Assembly (NCBI GenBank): GCA_018266355.1
Contig: JAFEAP010000025.1
Location: 124,001-188,000, forward strand
DNA: 64,000 nucleotides
Direction of reading: 5' to 3'
Source: Bdellovibrionales bacterium
Lineage (GTDB): Bacteria; Bdellovibrionota; UBA1018
Below are positions 9,155-20,111 of this stretch, piece by piece. Position 1 is the stretch's first letter. Each line of letters begins with the position of its first letter. The notes under the pieces are model-generated. The model did not search any database. It saw only the letters and a program-made list of their open reading frames with translations, and was not told where the DNA came from. The position numbers were made by a program, and so were the translations under genes.

Positions 9155-10207
9155 TCAAGCGTCCTTTTCGATGAAAAGGGTCTGGGTCGGGTAAGCGAAG
9201 GACACCGCCTCGTCCGCGAATTTACGGTAGAGGGCGAGGTTGATCGCGTGGGCGATGTCGGCGTAAAAATTGAAATCCGCGTTCTTGACCCAGTAAACGA
9301 CCTCGAAGCTCAGCGCCGAATCCCCGAACTTCAGGAAATGACACCGATCGAATCGGGTGAATTCGGACTTTTCGACCGCCTCTTTCACCCATCCCGGGAT
9401 GAGCGCCAATTTCTCGCTCGGCGTCTGATAGGTCACGCCGATCGTGAAAACGATCCGCCGTTCGTTCATCCGCTTGTAGTTCCGGATGCGGCTTTGAAGA
9501 AGGTCGCCGTTCGCGAAAATCAACTGCTCCCCGGAAAGGCTGCGTAAACGCGTCGTTTTCAATCCGATATGCTCGATCGTGCCCGCGAAATCGCCTACGA
9601 CGATGAAATCGCCCACGATGAAGGGTTTATCGAGGACGATCGTCAAGGAAGCGAAGAGATCGCCCAGGATGTTCTGGAGCGCGAGGGCGACGGCGACGCC
9701 GCCGACCCCGAGACCCGCGACGAGTGCCGTGATGTCGATGCCGAGATTATTCAGGGCGAGCAGGACGATCAGGACGAAGAGAAGCATCTTCGAGAGAAAA
9801 CTGATCAACCCGATCGTCGTGGCGCTCTCGGCGTCCGACTCGGCTTTTTTCTTCAGGTACCGCGTGATCCAAAAATTGATCCCGACGCTGGCCCATGATC
9901 CGAACTGCAGAAGCGCGATGAGGATGAAGGTCTTTTCGGCGACGGTGTGGAAACGCGCGGGAATCGGCAGCATGCACAAGCCGAGATAGATCGCCGAAAT
10001 CACGAAGAAACCGGTCTTCGAATTGCGCAAAAGATCGAGTAAGAGGTCGTCCGCGAGCGTCTCCGTCTTCGGGGCGATCTTCGTCAACCGCGCGACCAAA
10101 ATCCGGCGTACGACGACCAAGACCACGAACAGGAGCACGGCGGCGCCTACCGCGGTCAAGAGATGCTCCGCTTTCAACTCGTCGAGACGAAAATTTTCGG
10201 GATTCAT
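9155..10207 (-). CDS. small-conductance mechanosensitive channel, MscS family
   Basis: A 350-residue membrane protein. Hydrophobic segments lie near residues 16-36, 58-78, 95-112 and 133-155, followed by the pore helix with its glycine/alanine packing (GLGVGGVAVALALQNILGD) and the beta domain opening PFIVGDFIVVG. The C-terminal cytoplasmic vestibule is present. MscS channels release solutes during hypo-osmotic shock. The length is slightly above E. coli MscS owing to an extra N-terminal span. It appears monocistronic. Confidence 0.92.
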   Translation of the reverse strand: MNPENFRLDELKAEHLLTAVGAAVLLFVVLVVVRRILVARLTKIAPKTETLADDLLLDLLRNSKTGFFVISAIYLGLCMLPIPARFHTVAEKTFILIALLQFGSWASVGINFWITRYLKKKAESDAESATTIGLISFLSKMLLFVLIVLLALNNLGIDITALVAGLGVGGVAVALALQNILGDLFASLTIVLDKPFIVGDFIVVGDFAGTIEHIGLKTTRLRSLSGEQLIFANGDLLQSRIRNYKRMNERRIVFTIGVTYQTPSEKLALIPGWVKEAVEKSEFTRFDRCHFLKFGDSALSFEVVYWVKNADFNFYADIAHAINLALYRKFADEAVSFAYPTQTLFIEKDA

Positions 10208-10261
10208 ACCCGAAGGTTTAACCCAAATCGGGGCTCACTCCTACCCCCGAACCGAAGAGAG

Positions 10262-12280
10262 TTAAGCGGCTTGTCCGCCGCCCGACTCGCCGCTTCCACG
10301 CGAATTGGCCTTACGGAGATTGCGGTTTTCTTCGACCGCGCGAGCGAGATCGGATTGGAGTTTCCGTTCGGATTCCTGGAGCTCGCGCACCTTGAACGCC
10401 GATTTCTCGAGGTTCCGTTTCGCCTCGGTGTTCAAGCGGTCGAGCTGATCGATCTTCCGCCGGAGGTCGCCCACCTCTTTGTCGTTCGTTTTGTCCTTCT
10501 GCGAGTTCAGCGAGTCCATCAAGCGTTGGTTGATCCGCTTATACTCGTCGACCTTCTTCTCGAGGCTCTGGATTTTCGCCGCATTCTGAAGGTCGTTCCC
10601 CTTTTGGGCCTTCGCCTGCGCGATGATGAGTCGGTTTTCGAGATCCCGCACCTTCGTGACGAGGCTTTTCGATTCCTCTTCCTTCATTTGTGCGAGCTTC
10701 TGCGCGCGGTCGAGTTTCACTTTGATCTGCTGGGTTTCCTTGTCGGAAGTGTTCGCCGAAGCCCGCTCGACGGCGAGGTTCAGCTGCGCGATCTGATCGT
10801 TCTTGTTCTCGATCGCGGACTGCCGCTGGGAAATCATTTCGTCTTTACGCTTCAACTCCTGCTTCAGCGCGCGTTCGGCGGTCTTGAACTCGAGCTCCCG
10901 GCTTCTCATCTGTTTCGTGAGGTTTTTCTGGAGCTCGTTCAGTTTCGCCTTCTCTTGGAGGAGTTCCGAAGAAAGGTTTTCGACCCATCGCTTCGCTTTG
11001 TTCGGCTCGGCCTGCTCCTCGATTTCGTGGAGCGTGGCTTCGAGCTTCTTCGACTTTTTCTCCTTGGCGAATTTCGAGAGTTCGTCGAGGGCGGCCGACG
11101 CCGCCCGTTCGGCTTCCGTCGGTTCGCGTTTTTCTTCGTCCGGAGTCGGTTCCTCCGGAAGCGGCTCGACGATCTCTTCGCGAGACTCCGCATCGGGCTC
11201 GACGGTCGCGGCAGAGGCGGCCGGCGACTCGCCTTCGCCTTCCGCGCCTTCCTTCGGTGCGAACGGCCAAACTTGCTTGAGGAAGTGGAAGCCCCAATCG
11301 TCCTTCTTTTCTTCGCCTTCCGGCGGGGACCCTTTCACCACGATCGGCGTATCGTCCTCGACCGGATCGCCGCCCGAGAATCGGCGTTCGCTCGCGGCGT
11401 TCTCGGCCGCCTCGAGGCGATCTTTCAGTTCCTGGACGGTATTCTTGAGTTCGCTCACCGTCGATTCGTATTCCTCGCGAATTTCGCGCAAGGCGGCCGC
11501 GTCGGCCTCTCCCGAGCCGGCGGAGAAACGCCGTTCGCTCGCGTCAGCGGCGGACTTCGTTCCACCGATCACGCGTACGGATTCGGACTCGTCGGTCGAG
11601 CCCTTGACGTTCACTTCCTCGAGGGATTCCTGGGGCGAGCGACCGTCGACCTTCGCCTCGGTTTCCGCCACGGGGTTGCGGAGGAGTTTCGAATAGTTCA
11701 AATCGCCGATCTCGACGTAATTCGAGACCTCGAGGAGCGGCGCGGTCTTCGAGTCGACCGCGACGACCATCGTCGGGTCTTTCAGATCCGCCTTCACGCG
11801 GTTCAAGATCGAGACGATTTCGATCCGCCGTTCCTTCGCCTCGTATCGGACGAGGACCTGCGAGCTGTGTCGAACGATCCACTCGAGCGATTTCTCGAAT
11901 GGATCGGCGCCCATTCCCTTATCCACGCGCTCGCCGAGTCCCTTCCAGTTCGGGGCGGACTCGTGGCCCCAGTGCATCGCGACCGCCACGGCGACGTGCT
12001 TGCCGTCGACGCCGATTTCGACGGCCGCCGGCGGGACCGCCTCGTCGTGGTGGTTCGGCATCCCGCGGAGGGCGTAAACCTGGAAAACGCCGTAGGCAAG
12101 CAGCGCCCGGACGCGGAGTTCGTCGATATCGGAAGCGCGAAGTTTCGCGGAAATCAGGTCGGAAACGCGGCCGATGTTCCTCCCACGGAGGTCGTTCGAG
12201 TAGAATACCTCGCAGTTCGCCGCGAGCAGTCCCGCGACGCCGAAAGAGTTGATGGAGCGCATGCTGTCGTCAGCCGACAC
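10262..12280 (-). CDS. large coiled-coil protein, unrecognised
   Basis: A 672-residue soluble protein with no signal peptide or membrane span. The first 210 residues look globular (mixed alpha/beta), residues 210-400 are low-complexity and rich in Glu, Ser and Pro, and about 400-660 are long heptad-like coiled coil full of Glu, Lys, Leu and Gln. The tail is Gly/Ser-rich. Its first 11 bases overlap the upstream 307-aa gene, so the two are probably made together. An architecture of globular head, flexible linker and long coil suggests a structural or scaffolding role, but no family is recognised. An alternative start lies six codons in, at MRSINSF. Confidence 0.8.
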   Translation of the reverse strand: MSADDSMRSINSFGVAGLLAANCEVFYSNDLRGRNIGRVSDLISAKLRASDIDELRVRALLAYGVFQVYALRGMPNHHDEAVPPAAVEIGVDGKHVAVAVAMHWGHESAPNWKGLGERVDKGMGADPFEKSLEWIVRHSSQVLVRYEAKERRIEIVSILNRVKADLKDPTMVVAVDSKTAPLLEVSNYVEIGDLNYSKLLRNPVAETEAKVDGRSPQESLEEVNVKGSTDESESVRVIGGTKSAADASERRFSAGSGEADAAALREIREEYESTVSELKNTVQELKDRLEAAENAASERRFSGGDPVEDDTPIVVKGSPPEGEEKKDDWGFHFLKQVWPFAPKEGAEGEGESPAASAATVEPDAESREEIVEPLPEEPTPDEEKREPTEAERAASAALDELSKFAKEKKSKKLEATLHEIEEQAEPNKAKRWVENLSSELLQEKAKLNELQKNLTKQMRSRELEFKTAERALKQELKRKDEMISQRQSAIENKNDQIAQLNLAVERASANTSDKETQQIKVKLDRAQKLAQMKEEESKSLVTKVRDLENRLIIAQAKAQKGNDLQNAAKIQSLEKKVDEYKRINQRLMDSLNSQKDKTNDKEVGDLRRKIDQLDRLNTEAKRNLEKSAFKVRELQESERKLQSDLARAVEENRNLRKANSRGSGESGGGQAA

Positions 12281-13193
12281 GTTCCGCCTCCTCTTCTTCC
12301 GGACGGTGGTTTCCGAGCCCGCCGTCGTCGTACGTATGCGCGAGCGTCGACGCCGGATCGGTGAGTTCCCGGCGGACGCGCTGGAGTCGCGACTTGAGTT
12401 TTTGGGTGATCCGGCTGATCGAGTGCTCGAACTGGTCGCTCGAGATCGTGAGCACTTCCGGCGAATGGATCAGGTTCTCGGTCCACCGTTTGAGCTCCGC
12501 GAGTTCGAGCGAGAACGGCGCGGATTCGGCGCCGCCCGATCCGAAGATCTTGATCTCGTCGCTGAAGAAGCGCTTGCGGTAGGCGCTCAGCATCTTCAGG
12601 TCGAGGTAGCCGAGGTGCAGGGCGAGGAAAACGAACACCCCCGAGCGAAGGAGAGAGAGTTCGTAGAAATCGGGATCCTTTTCCCGGGCGAATTCGAGCC
12701 AATCTCCCGGAATCGGCTCGCAGAGTTCGTTCGCGAATGCGACGGCGAAATAGCTCTCGATCGCGATCGGACCGTCGCGGTCCGCTCCGTTCAAGTTCGA
12801 AAGCGGCGCCCACGCGGTGCCGAGCTTGCGAAGCACGGCATCCGAAAGTTCGTACGGCGCCGGTTCGAGGACCGAAGTCGCGTTCGGGGCGTTCCACCCG
12901 AGCATCTTCTGCACGTCCCTGGCGAGCGACTGGAACGGCTCCACGCGCGAATAGATCGGTCCGAAATAGAATGCGCCTCCGTCCGGCTGCCGTTCGAGGG
13001 CGTCCTTCAGCCGCGCGAGATCGCGCGCGGTGAAGAAATCGAACGGTCCTTTCACGGAGACCATCTTTTCGTTGCGTGGGAGGAGGAGATAGACCGGTGC
13101 GGGCAGGGGCCGGTACGGCTCCGCCTGATCGATCGGGAAGGATGAGAGTTCTGCCGCTTTCGCTTTCGGCAGTTTTCGAGTTCGGAATTCCAT
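12270..13193 (-). CDS. conserved-looking hypothetical protein, partner of the coiled-coil protein
   Basis: A 307-residue soluble protein that I do not recognise. Features are a basic N-terminus, then VYLLLPRNEKMVSVKGPFDF, a mixed alpha/beta core, and an acidic C-terminus (EEEEAERVG). No catalytic motif stands out. It overlaps the start of the 672-aa coiled-coil gene by 11 bp, so both are co-translated. The stretch 13194-13407 upstream holds no gene and presumably carries their promoter. Confidence 0.75.
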   Translation of the reverse strand: MEFRTRKLPKAKAAELSSFPIDQAEPYRPLPAPVYLLLPRNEKMVSVKGPFDFFTARDLARLKDALERQPDGGAFYFGPIYSRVEPFQSLARDVQKMLGWNAPNATSVLEPAPYELSDAVLRKLGTAWAPLSNLNGADRDGPIAIESYFAVAFANELCEPIPGDWLEFAREKDPDFYELSLLRSGVFVFLALHLGYLDLKMLSAYRKRFFSDEIKIFGSGGAESAPFSLELAELKRWTENLIHSPEVLTISSDQFEHSISRITQKLKSRLQRVRRELTDPASTLAHTYDDGGLGNHRPEEEEAERVG

Positions 13194-13407
13194 TTACGTA
13201 TACGCTTAAAGACGGTTCTTCTTCGGCGAACGTTCGTCGTGAACGCGCGCCGAAAAAGGCTCTCCGCCTTCAAGTACTCTTCGGAAAACACAGGGGAAAA
13301 ATTGATTTCGCGGCGCCCGAGAAAATAAAACTCCGCGCGGTTTTCCGCCTTGAACCCGTCATTTCCGGCCGTAAGGCGACTAAACCGGGGATTTCGTCAA
13401 AATCCCG

Positions 13408-14451
13408 TTAATCGCCGAGGATTCCTTCGTCATCCTTATGACGTTTTCGCGCGAAGTGGCAGGCCGCCTCGTGCTCGGTGCTCGGTCCTTCGATCTCATA
13501 GAGGTTCGGCCAAACCGAACGGCACTTGTCTTGGACCTTAGGGCAGCGCGGATTGAAATAACATCCGCGCGGGGGGTTGATCGGCGAAGGGACGTCCCCA
13601 CGCAGGATGATGCGTTCTTTCTTCAGCGTCGGATCCGGGATCGGGATCGCCGAGAGGAGCGCCTGGGTGTACGGATGCTGGGGGTCGGCGTAGAGCACGT
13701 CGCTCTCCGCGATTTCGACGATCTTCCCGAGGTACATCACCGCGACGCGGGTCGAGATGTGTTCGACGACCTTCAGGTCGTGGGCGATGAAGAGGTATGT
13801 GAGTCCGAGCTCTTTTTGGAGATCCTGAAGCAGGTTCACGATCTGGGCTTGGATCGAGACGTCGAGCGCGGAGACCGGCTCGTCGCAAACGATAAACTCG
13901 GGCTCGACCGCGAGCGCGCGGGCGATGCAGATCCGCTGGCGTTGGCCGCCCGAGAATTCGTGCGGATAGCGCGAGATGGTTTCTTTCCGGAGACCGACGA
14001 GGTCCATGAGTTGGAAGATGCGCTTCCGCTTCTCTTCCTTCGACCGCGCGAGTTCATGGATCTCGAGCGGTTCGGAGAGGATCTGCTCGACGGTCATCCG
14101 CGGGTTCAGCGAGGCGTACGGATCTTGGAAGATGATCTGCATCTGGCGGCGGAGCCGGCGCATTTCGTCCGGACCGATCTTCGTGATGTCGCGTCCCTTG
14201 AAATAGACTTTCCCTTCCGTCGGTTCGATCAGGCGGAGGAGCGTCCGGCCGAGCGTCGATTTCCCGCATCCGGATTCGCCGACGAGGCCGAGGGTTTCGC
14301 CCTTCTTGATGGTGAACGTGACGTCGGATACCGCGCGGACGGCGGCGACTTCGCGGTTCAGGATGCCGCCCTTGATCGGGAAGCGTTTGACGAGGTTTTC
14401 GACGGAGAGGAGGACGTCGCCGTTCTGAGGATTGGTTTTGAGGTCTTGCAT
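13408..14451 (-). CDS. oppF: peptide ABC transporter ATPase, OppF/DppF type
   Basis: A 347-residue ATPase with Walker A ([11 protein letters not shown]), signature (FSGGQRQR), Walker B ([14 protein letters not shown]) and the OppF/DppF C-terminal extension with four cysteines ([15 protein letters not shown]), which may bind an Fe-S cluster or metal. ATG at 14451 is preferred because AGGAAAGGA precedes it; an in-frame ATG six codons earlier sits on top of that site. Last gene of the five-gene peptide importer operon, 14 bp after the oppD-like gene. It hydrolyses ATP on the cytoplasmic face to drive peptide uptake. Confidence 0.93.
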   Translation of the reverse strand: MQDLKTNPQNGDVLLSVENLVKRFPIKGGILNREVAAVRAVSDVTFTIKKGETLGLVGESGCGKSTLGRTLLRLIEPTEGKVYFKGRDITKIGPDEMRRLRRQMQIIFQDPYASLNPRMTVEQILSEPLEIHELARSKEEKRKRIFQLMDLVGLRKETISRYPHEFSGGQRQRICIARALAVEPEFIVCDEPVSALDVSIQAQIVNLLQDLQKELGLTYLFIAHDLKVVEHISTRVAVMYLGKIVEIAESDVLYADPQHPYTQALLSAIPIPDPTLKKERIILRGDVPSPINPPRGCYFNPRCPKVQDKCRSVWPNLYEIEGPSTEHEAACHFARKRHKDDEGILGD

Positions 14452-14465
14452 GATTCGTCCTTTCC

Positions 14466-15479
<1,014 letters not shown>

Positions 15480-15486
15480 ACGCGCC

Positions 15487-16395
15487 TCACTTGATTTTCG
15501 GGTCGAGGGCGTCGCGGAGCGAGTCGCCGAGGATGTTGAGGGCCAGGACGATCACGAACATCGCCACCGTCGCGCCGGTGAGCTGCCACCAGACGCCGCG
15601 CGCGAGTTCGAGCTTCGCGTCGTCGATCATGTTTCCCCAGGACGGAAGGCCCTGGATGCCGACGCCGAGGAAGGTCAGGATGACCTCGGCCTTGATCGCC
15701 GACATGAACTGCATCGAGAAGTTCAGGATGAGGAAGTGGGAGACGTTCGGGAGGATGTGCTTGAAGATCTTCGAGAAGTCCGAAGCCCCGAGCGCGTCCG
15801 CCGCGACCACGTACTCGCGTTCCTTGTGTTTGATGAATTCGCCGCGGATGACCCGGGCGATCCCGATCCAGGACGTCGAGATGAGCGCGACGTACATCGC
15901 GGTCATTCCCTTGCCGAGCGCGTAGCTGATCGCGATCAGGAGGAGAAGATCCGGAATCGAGGAAAGGGTCGTGTAGAACCAAACGAAGACTTCGTCGATC
16001 CACCCTCCGTAATATCCCGCGATCGCGCCCATCGACGCCCCGAGCGGAACCGCGATGCAGGCGGTGACGAGTCCGATCGACATCGCGATCCGGAGCCCGT
16101 AGATCGTCTTGTACATCACGCTCCGGCCGAAGATATCCATCCCGAGGAAAGTGGCGAACGAAGAGGTGTCCGGTCGGCCGTAGCTTTCGCCGACCTTCGC
16201 GTCCCACGGATAGCCGACGAGATCGAGGCGCGAGAGGAGCGCCACGACCACGTAAAAGAGGATGATCACGCTGCAGGCGATGGCGTAAGGATCCTTCTTC
16301 AGACGCATCCACGAGAGCTGCCAGAGCGATCGGCCCTTCGGCAGAGGTTTATCGAGCGAAACGGTTTCCGTCACGGTCGTCGTCGTGGTCGTCAT
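15487..16395 (-). CDS. oppC: peptide ABC transporter permease, OppC/DppC type
   Basis: A 302-residue permease with an N-terminal hydrophobic segment near residues 38-58 and five more spans in the BPD_transp domain. The EAA loop, which docks to the ATPase, reads [24 protein letters not shown]. It forms the trans-membrane channel together with the OppB-type permease. Its start overlaps the oppB stop by 4 bp. Confidence 0.93.
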   Translation of the reverse strand: MTTTTTTVTETVSLDKPLPKGRSLWQLSWMRLKKDPYAIACSVIILFYVVVALLSRLDLVGYPWDAKVGESYGRPDTSSFATFLGMDIFGRSVMYKTIYGLRIAMSIGLVTACIAVPLGASMGAIAGYYGGWIDEVFVWFYTTLSSIPDLLLLIAISYALGKGMTAMYVALISTSWIGIARVIRGEFIKHKEREYVVAADALGASDFSKIFKHILPNVSHFLILNFSMQFMSAIKAEVILTFLGVGIQGLPSWGNMIDDAKLELARGVWWQLTGATVAMFVIVLALNILGDSLRDALDPKIK

Positions 16396-17327
16396 GAGAG
16401 TTTCACCCGCGGATCCACGAGCGCGTAGATCAAGTCCGTCATGATGTTCCCGAAGATCAAGAGCAGCGAGATGACGAAGGCCATCGTCTTGATCACCGGC
16501 AGATCTGAGTTATGAAGGGCGTCGATCGTGATCGATCCGAGGCCCGGTATGCCGAAAAAGTTTTCGAACAAGAACGAACCGAGGACGAGGAGCGGGATCT
16601 CGAGGACGACGTTCGTGACGATCGGAACCATCGAGTTCTTCAGCACGTGCTTTAGGAAGACTCTCGGTTCCGAAACTCCCTTCGCGCGGGCGGTTCGCAC
16701 GTAGTCTTGGCTCGTCTCCTCGAGGATCGCCGTCCGGAAGAACCGGACTTCGCTCCCCATGGAGAGGAAGAGCCAGAGCAGGATCGGGAGCGCGAGGTAC
16801 TCGAACCGCCCGGTCAGCGAATAATCGTAACCGGAGATCGGGAAAAGCCGGAGATCGTAGGCGAGATAATACTGCCCGAATAGGATGTAGGCGAGGACGG
16901 AGATGCTCATCCCGATCACGCAAAGGATCACCGCGACTCGGTCGATGATCTTCCCCCGAAAATAGGAGACGACGAGCCCGAGGAGCACCGAGACGACGGT
17001 GGTCAGCATGAACGCCGGAAGCGTGAGCGAGAGCGACGGGCCGACGCCGTTCATGATCATATCGGAGATCTTCTGGCGGGTGGCATAGCTCCGGCCGAAA
17101 TCGAACGTCGCGATGTCGCGGAGGTAGTGGAGAAACTGGATCGGCAGCGGCAGATCGAGGCCGTATTCGCGGCGGATGTCGGCGATCTGCTGGGCGGTCG
17201 CGTGCTTGCCGACCATCATGAGCGCCGGGTCCCCCCCGACGATGTTGAAGAGGACGAAAACGACGAGCGCGACCCCGAATACGATCGGGATCGTTCCGAT
17301 GATTCGCCGTACTAGGAAAGTAAACAT
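16392..17327 (-). CDS. oppB: peptide ABC transporter permease, OppB/DppB type
   Basis: A 311-residue permease with the diagnostic N-terminus (LVRRIIGTIPIVFGVALVVF) and five further membrane segments. The EAA loop reads DYVRTARAKGVSEPRVFLKHVLKN. It partners OppC. It lies 70 bp after the binding-protein gene, and the gap contains a very stable hairpin that may set the ratio of binding protein to transporter. Confidence 0.93.
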   Translation of the reverse strand: MFTFLVRRIIGTIPIVFGVALVVFVLFNIVGGDPALMMVGKHATAQQIADIRREYGLDLPLPIQFLHYLRDIATFDFGRSYATRQKISDMIMNGVGPSLSLTLPAFMLTTVVSVLLGLVVSYFRGKIIDRVAVILCVIGMSISVLAYILFGQYYLAYDLRLFPISGYDYSLTGRFEYLALPILLWLFLSMGSEVRFFRTAILEETSQDYVRTARAKGVSEPRVFLKHVLKNSMVPIVTNVVLEIPLLVLGSFLFENFFGIPGLGSITIDALHNSDLPVIKTMAFVISLLLIFGNIMTDLIYALVDPRVKLS

Positions 17328-17354
17328 AGGCTTGACCCTCTACGGAGCCGAAGC

Positions 17355-17391
17355 GATGCGCGGATCGGGGAATGGAACCGATCCGCGCATC
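17355..17391 (-). promoter_or_regulatory. intercistronic stem-loop between oppA and oppB
   Basis: Perfect 14-bp stem (GATGCGCGGATCGG / CCGATCCGCGCATC) with a 9-nt loop, right after the binding-protein stop codon. No T-run follows on the minus strand. Stable hairpins at this spot in ABC importer operons often protect the upstream mRNA from 3' exonucleases and so raise binding-protein levels over permease levels. That role here is inferred. Confidence 0.8.
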
Positions 17392-17397
17392 CTCCGA

Positions 17398-19182
17398 CTA
17401 CTTTCTCAGGTTCGTATCGATGCGGTAGTACTTTGCCATCCCGTGATTGAACTCGTGCGGCTTGTAGTTCTTCAGCCACGGGTGGGTCAGGCCGTAGGTC
17501 AGGCGGTGAACGCCGAACGCCCACGGGGTGTCCTCGATCACGATCGCGGCCATCTTCTTGTACAGCTCGGTCCGCGCCGGCGAGTCGTTCATGGTGAGCG
17601 ACTTCTCGTAGAGCTTGTCGAATTCCGGGTTGTCGTAGTTCGCGTCGTTCGGTCCCGGCGAGGAGTTCTTCGAATAGAACAGCTGCAGGAAATTCTCCGC
17701 GTCCGGATAGTCGGCGCCCCACGCGAAGGACCACATCTGGCCCTTCTTGTTCTTGAGCGACTGCTGGAATTCCGGCCACGAGAAGGTTTGGACCTTCACC
17801 TGGATGCCGATCGCGGTCATCGCCTTCTGGAAGTATTCCGTCATCTGACGGGCGGTCGTGTCGGCGAGCGAGAGGTACTCGAGCGGCGCGAGCCCTTTGC
17901 CGTCCGGATAGCCGGCCTTCTTCAGGAGCTCCTTCGCCTTCTCGAGGTTGTACTCCTTGTAAGGATTTTTCGTCGCGGGGTCGTAGCCCGCGAGACCCGG
18001 CGGGATCGGCCCTTGAGCGGAGACGGCTCTCCCGTTGTAAAAGAGGTCGATCTCTTCCTGCGTGTTGATCGCGGTCGAAATCGCTTGGCGGAGATACTTG
18101 TTCTTCCCCACCACCGGATCGGTCATGTTGAAGCTCGTGTGGGTGATGTCGAGCGAGGGTTCGATAAAGAGCTGGATGTTCTTCTTCTTCATCTCTTCGG
18201 TCAGACCCTTCGTCTTCGGATCGATCGCCTGCGCGAAGTTATCCTTCGGGATCGGAGCGAGGTCGAGATTCCCTTGCATGAAATTCAACCACTGCGGCTG
18301 GGATTCCACGTGCACGGTCATGACGACCTTGTCGACGAGCGGAAGCTGCTTGCCGGCGTCGGCGAGAAGGCCCTTCGCTTGGTCTTCGGCGTCGCCTTCC
18401 GAGGGATAGAACTCCTTACGGAAAGACGGGCTCTTCACGTAGACGATTTTCGCGCTCGGATTGTATTCGGCGAGCTTGAACGCGCCGGTTCCGACCGGGT
18501 GATTGAGGAACTCGGCGCCGTACTCTTCGACGACTTCCTTCGCGACGACGGTCGTGGCCGGCATCGCGAGGGCGTAGACGAATTGGTAGGAGCGGCTCTT
18601 GAGCTTGATCTGAAGCGTGGAGGCGTCGACCGCCTTCAGGCCCGAGATGTTCGCGGCGTAATCGGATTTGCCCGCCTTCGCGCTCGCGTCGTGCCACTCG
18701 TTCAGTCCCTCGATTTTGCCGTCGAAGAGCCACCACATCGGCGAGTTCAACTTCGGATCGGCGAGACGCTTGAACGAGTAGACGAAATCTTCGGCGGTGA
18801 CTTCGCGGCCCTTGCCGTTCGTCGCCTTGAACGCCTTGTCGTCCTGGAACACGACGCCCTTCTTCAGCTTGAAGGTGTAGGTCTTCCCGTCCTTCGAGAT
18901 GGTCGGCATCGCTTCGGCGAGGCAGGGTTCGAGTTCGTAGGGGCGCTTCAAGTATTTGTATTGAAGCAGGCCTTCGTAAATCCGGGTGACTTCGTAACCC
19001 GAATACATGTCGTCGGCGAAGGCCGGATCGAGGCCCTTAATCTTCGCGATCGAGGAGGTATAGAAAGTATTCGTCGGATCGAGGTCGCTCTTCTTCGTGC
19101 AGCCCACGAAGGCGAGCAAACTCACGCCGAGCGAGAGCGCGAACGCGCTCCGTACGAGCCGAGTGTGTTTGGGATTGATCAT
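17398..19182 (-). CDS. oppA: peptide-binding lipoprotein of ABC importer, OppA/DppA type
   Basis: A 594-residue solute-binding protein of the SBP_bac_5 family. The N-terminus is a lipoprotein signal ending LLAFVGC, so it is likely anchored in a membrane. Family features include DPAFADDMYSGYEVTRIYEGLLQY near the mature start, PLVDKVVMTV mid-protein, and a final SPARTELYKKM...TPWAFGVHRL. ATG at 19182 gives a clean signal peptide; an in-frame ATG six codons earlier is possible. First gene of the peptide-uptake operon. Its ligands are probably oligopeptides. Confidence 0.92.
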   Translation of the reverse strand: MINPKHTRLVRSAFALSLGVSLLAFVGCTKKSDLDPTNTFYTSSIAKIKGLDPAFADDMYSGYEVTRIYEGLLQYKYLKRPYELEPCLAEAMPTISKDGKTYTFKLKKGVVFQDDKAFKATNGKGREVTAEDFVYSFKRLADPKLNSPMWWLFDGKIEGLNEWHDASAKAGKSDYAANISGLKAVDASTLQIKLKSRSYQFVYALAMPATTVVAKEVVEEYGAEFLNHPVGTGAFKLAEYNPSAKIVYVKSPSFRKEFYPSEGDAEDQAKGLLADAGKQLPLVDKVVMTVHVESQPQWLNFMQGNLDLAPIPKDNFAQAIDPKTKGLTEEMKKKNIQLFIEPSLDITHTSFNMTDPVVGKNKYLRQAISTAINTQEEIDLFYNGRAVSAQGPIPPGLAGYDPATKNPYKEYNLEKAKELLKKAGYPDGKGLAPLEYLSLADTTARQMTEYFQKAMTAIGIQVKVQTFSWPEFQQSLKNKKGQMWSFAWGADYPDAENFLQLFYSKNSSPGPNDANYDNPEFDKLYEKSLTMNDSPARTELYKKMAAIVIEDTPWAFGVHRLTYGLTHPWLKNYKPHEFNHGMAKYYRIDTNLRK

Positions 19183-19289
19183 AAGATAAAGAAGCTCCAT
19201 TCCAGGTTCCGCGAACGTCCTGAAACCCTGAAACCCTTGATGCTGCATAGCTACCAAGTTCGGGGATTCGAAGTCAATTTGTAATGCTT

Positions 19290-20051
19290 TCACTGCCTTG
19301 GCGATTCGCCGACCGACGTGACCGTCCGGTCTTTCCACCGCACGTGAATTTGCCCGCGGCTCGATGACGCACTCCATCGTTTGGGAGCGAGATCGGAATC
19401 AGCGGGGTCTTCGCGCACGAGGGTGACGAGATTTGATTTTGCGCCCGGCCGTCCCCCCCTCGCAAGCTTTTCCCATTGGACTTCGCGGACCCACGGTTTC
19501 CCCGCAACGCGTTCGAAATCGTAAACATAGTGCGTCGCGATATGGGTGCGGAGGTCGAGCGCGACCACGTCGAGTCCATCGTCCGTCTTCTTTACTCGGA
19601 TATCCTGGTTTTTGTCGTCGGAAGGACAAGGCACTCCGCCCGCGAAGAGCCGGGGAGCGAGTTCGAGCGGTAATCCCCCGAGCACGTCGCGCGCGCGCGG
19701 AGCCCGGCCGTATTCCTTTTCGTTCTCCGCGGTGAATTTCAGTTCGGTCTTCCCGTTTTCGATCGTGAGCCACGCTTGGGGCGATCCGATCAGGTTCGTC
19801 ACCTCGACGGCGAGCTTCGTCGGATACTCCGCGAGCACCGTCGCCGGGAACTGACCGGACATTTCCTTCGATTCGATCTTCGTCCAGATCGAACCGGTGA
19901 CTTTCTTCGATCCCATCGCGGGACAAGCCGCGCTCATCAGCTCGCGATCGGAAAGTTCGGGAAATTTCGGCGCCGAAGCGCAGCCGAACCCGAACAGCGA
20001 GGCACCGATGAAGAAAAGGGTCGCGCGAAAAAGAAAACGGGCACCGTGCAT
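19290..20051 (-). CDS. LolB-like outer-membrane lipoprotein (tentative)
   Basis: A 253-residue exported protein with a hydrophobic signal ending near GFGCAS; the lipobox is imperfect. The body is beta-rich, with strands such as GSIWTKIESKEMSGQFPATVL and LTIENGKTELKF, the pattern of LolB/LppX/DUF4292 lipocalin-like half-barrels that carry lipoproteins to the outer membrane. It lies 60 bp downstream of a TPR lipoprotein in the same direction, an arrangement often seen for LolB-like genes. Assignment rests on overall pattern, not on a decisive motif. Confidence 0.6.
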   Translation of the reverse strand: MHGARFLFRATLFFIGASLFGFGCASAPKFPELSDRELMSAACPAMGSKKVTGSIWTKIESKEMSGQFPATVLAEYPTKLAVEVTNLIGSPQAWLTIENGKTELKFTAENEKEYGRAPRARDVLGGLPLELAPRLFAGGVPCPSDDKNQDIRVKKTDDGLDVVALDLRTHIATHYVYDFERVAGKPWVREVQWEKLARGGRPGAKSNLVTLVREDPADSDLAPKRWSASSSRGQIHVRWKDRTVTSVGESPRQ

Positions 20052-20111
20052 TTCAACACGGTGCCCGAAATCGAGGTAAAGCGGAAGGAGAGTAAACGAG
20101 CAGCGGCTCGT

